Shown in pieces: positions 63,163 to 64,000 of a DNA stretch of 64,000 bases. Source of the DNA: CBDCUC01 sp965222485 (lineage in GTDB: Bacteria; Pseudomonadota; Alphaproteobacteria; Rhizobiales; Hyphomicrobiaceae); NCBI GenBank assembly GCA_965222485.1, contig CBDCUC010000040.1:186001-250000 (forward strand), given 5' to 3'. Position numbers and translations under genes: made by a program. Position 1 is the first letter of the stretch; every line of letters begins with the position of its first letter. Under the pieces are notes generated by a model. It ran no database searches, had not been told where the DNA came from, and was given only the letters and a program-made list of their open reading frames with translations.

Positions 63163-63351
63163 ATGGAGTTCACAACACAACATGCTCCCTTCATCATCGG
63201 TTCCTATGCGGCGGTAGTAGTTGTCGTCGCAGGCTTAATCGCCTGGCTTATCATCGATGCAAGACGACAGCGCCGATTGTTGGCGGATCTTGATGCCCGA
63301 GGCGTCAAGCGCCGGTCGGCGCAATCAGGTGGTCCGGGGACAGCTGCGTAG
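63163..63351 (+). CDS. ccmD: Heme exporter protein CcmD
   Basis: 62 residues: H-A-P-F-I-I-G-S-Y at the N-terminus, one transmembrane helix (residues ~14-31), then a basic tail D-A-R-R-Q-R-R. CcmD is a small helper that releases holo-CcmE from CcmC. 6 nt after ccmC. Confidence 0.92.
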   Translation: MEFTTQHAPFIIGSYAAVVVVVAGLIAWLIIDARRQRRLLADLDARGVKRRSAQSGGPGTAA

Positions 63352-63422
63352 CCGAACTGTGGTGTGCTTTATGCTAGAGCACGCACCTGTCAAAGGTCAT
63401 TGCCAGGAGAATTCAATCAATC

Positions 63423-64000
63423 ATGGTGACGGAAAGTGAAACTCGGGACGAGGCCGGCGCGGCTGAACGCCCTGCCCGCCAACGCAATAACTGGGTCCTT
63501 GCACCAGTTGCGATATTTGCGTTGCTTGCAATCCTGTTCGCGTTTGCTCTGACGACAGGCGACCCGTCCAAACTGCCGTCGGCACTGATCGGCAAACCAG
63601 CACCCCAGTCCGTATATCGTCCGGTCAGCGGTCTCACCTATGCCGGTCGCCCTGTCGACGGATTCTCCACCGCCGATCTGGGCAACGGCAAAGTTTCCGT
63701 GGTCAATTTCTGGGCGTCTTGGTGCGGACCCTGCGTCGAAGAGCATGCCCATTTGACCGACCTGGTGAAAACGAGCGGTGTCGATCTTTACGGCGTGAAC
63801 TACAAAGACACCGAAGACGCAGCCCGCCGCTTCATTACACTTCACGGCAACCCCTACAAGGCGATCGGAATCGACCCACAGGGCCGCGCTGCAATCGAAT
63901 GGGGCGTTTACGGCATGCCTGAAACATTTGTCGTCGATGGTGACGGCCGCATTGCATTCAAGCACGTTGGTCCCGTTTCTGCGCGTTCACTTCAGGAACA
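63423..64000 (+). CDS. ccmG: Thiol:disulfide interchange protein CcmG/DsbE (3' end cut off)
   Basis: 192 residues visible; the C-terminus is beyond the window. One N-terminal membrane anchor (residues ~24-43) is followed by a periplasmic thioredoxin fold with W-C-G-P-C (C101 and C104) and Y-G-M-P-E-T carrying the cis-Pro. CcmG keeps apocytochrome c cysteines reduced for heme attachment. Last in the ccmABCDG operon; ccmE, ccmF and ccmH are not seen. Confidence 0.96.
   Translation, partial: MVTESETRDEAGAAERPARQRNNWVLAPVAIFALLAILFAFALTTGDPSKLPSALIGKPAPQSVYRPVSGLTYAGRPVDGFSTADLGNGKVSVVNFWASWCGPCVEEHAHLTDLVKTSGVDLYGVNYKDTEDAARRFITLHGNPYKAIGIDPQGRAAIEWGVYGMPETFVVDGDGRIAFKHVGPVSARSLQE

Noticed and set aside
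1..64000. CRISPR arrays, tRNAs, rRNAs, insertion sequences with transposases
   Set aside because: Looked for direct-repeat and spacer periodicity, T-loop-like GGTTCGA sequences and transposase motifs; none was convincing.

Overview
The window is a densely coded, fairly high-GC segment of an alphaproteobacterial chromosome, most likely from the order Hyphomicrobiales (Rhizobiales). Three things point there: the block rho / mnmE / mnmG / rsmG / parA / parB beside hemE; the hemE / ppsR / maf / aroE / coaE / dnaQ / secB / fxsA / Tim44 / mltA / smr string; and lineage-typical families (DUF2794, DUF2865, IalB, RHH_4, ccmABCDG next to acnA). I cannot name a genus. I see no rRNA, tRNA, CRISPR array, transposase or prophage gene.

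Layout. 1-10 kb is accessory: a truncated CapA-like protein, a GST, two small unknowns, a glyoxalase / gluconate-dehydrogenase-like small subunit / GMC oxidoreductase operon closed by a strong terminator, a ribbon-helix-helix protein, a Tat-type aldo/keto reductase coupled to a membrane protein, and an NHL-repeat protein. 9.5-11.5 kb holds yggS overlapping a Fic-family gene whose promoter carries an unusually regular array of inverted half-sites. 11.8-17.4 kb is leuS-lptE-holA followed by an adenosine-kinase-like gene. 17.4-20.2 kb has an AT-rich island with a probable DNA-binding protein, then coaA and hisE. 20.4-32.4 kb is the origin-proximal leftward block (parB, parA, rsmG, mnmG, mnmE, rho, hemJ, hemE) with three perfect parS sites. 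32.4-32.8 kb is the candidate replication origin. From 32.8 to 36.6 kb genes run rightward (ppsR, maf, aroE, coaE, dnaQ). 36.6-46.4 kb holds secB, fxsA, Tim44-like, mltA, smr, ialB, an rRNA/tRNA methylase, a quinone reductase, two DUF2865 paralogues and thpR, with a tandem hairpin element at 41.3-41.5 kb. 46.5-51.6 kb is tesA diverging from an ABC transporter pair, then a BI-1 protein. 51.7-57.7 kb has DUF2794, a short ORF with an in-frame amber codon, htpG, an M3 peptidase and DUF1223. 57.9-64 kb is acnA diverging from ccmABCDG, cut off by the window end.

How the parts relate. ParA/ParB with nearby parS sites make the chromosome segregation system, and the genes are oriented away from the hemE-ppsR gap, as expected if replication fires there. 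mnmE and mnmG modify tRNA wobble uridine. ccmABCDG is a type I cytochrome c maturation operon.

The most unusual signals are: (1) ten 10-bp half-sites forming five dyads centred exactly 36 bp apart at the start of a Fic gene that encodes a C-terminal winged-helix region; (2) a 173-bp tandem of two hairpins flanked by a 7-bp direct repeat; (3) the origin candidate and parS map; (4) the amber-interrupted small ORF before htpG.
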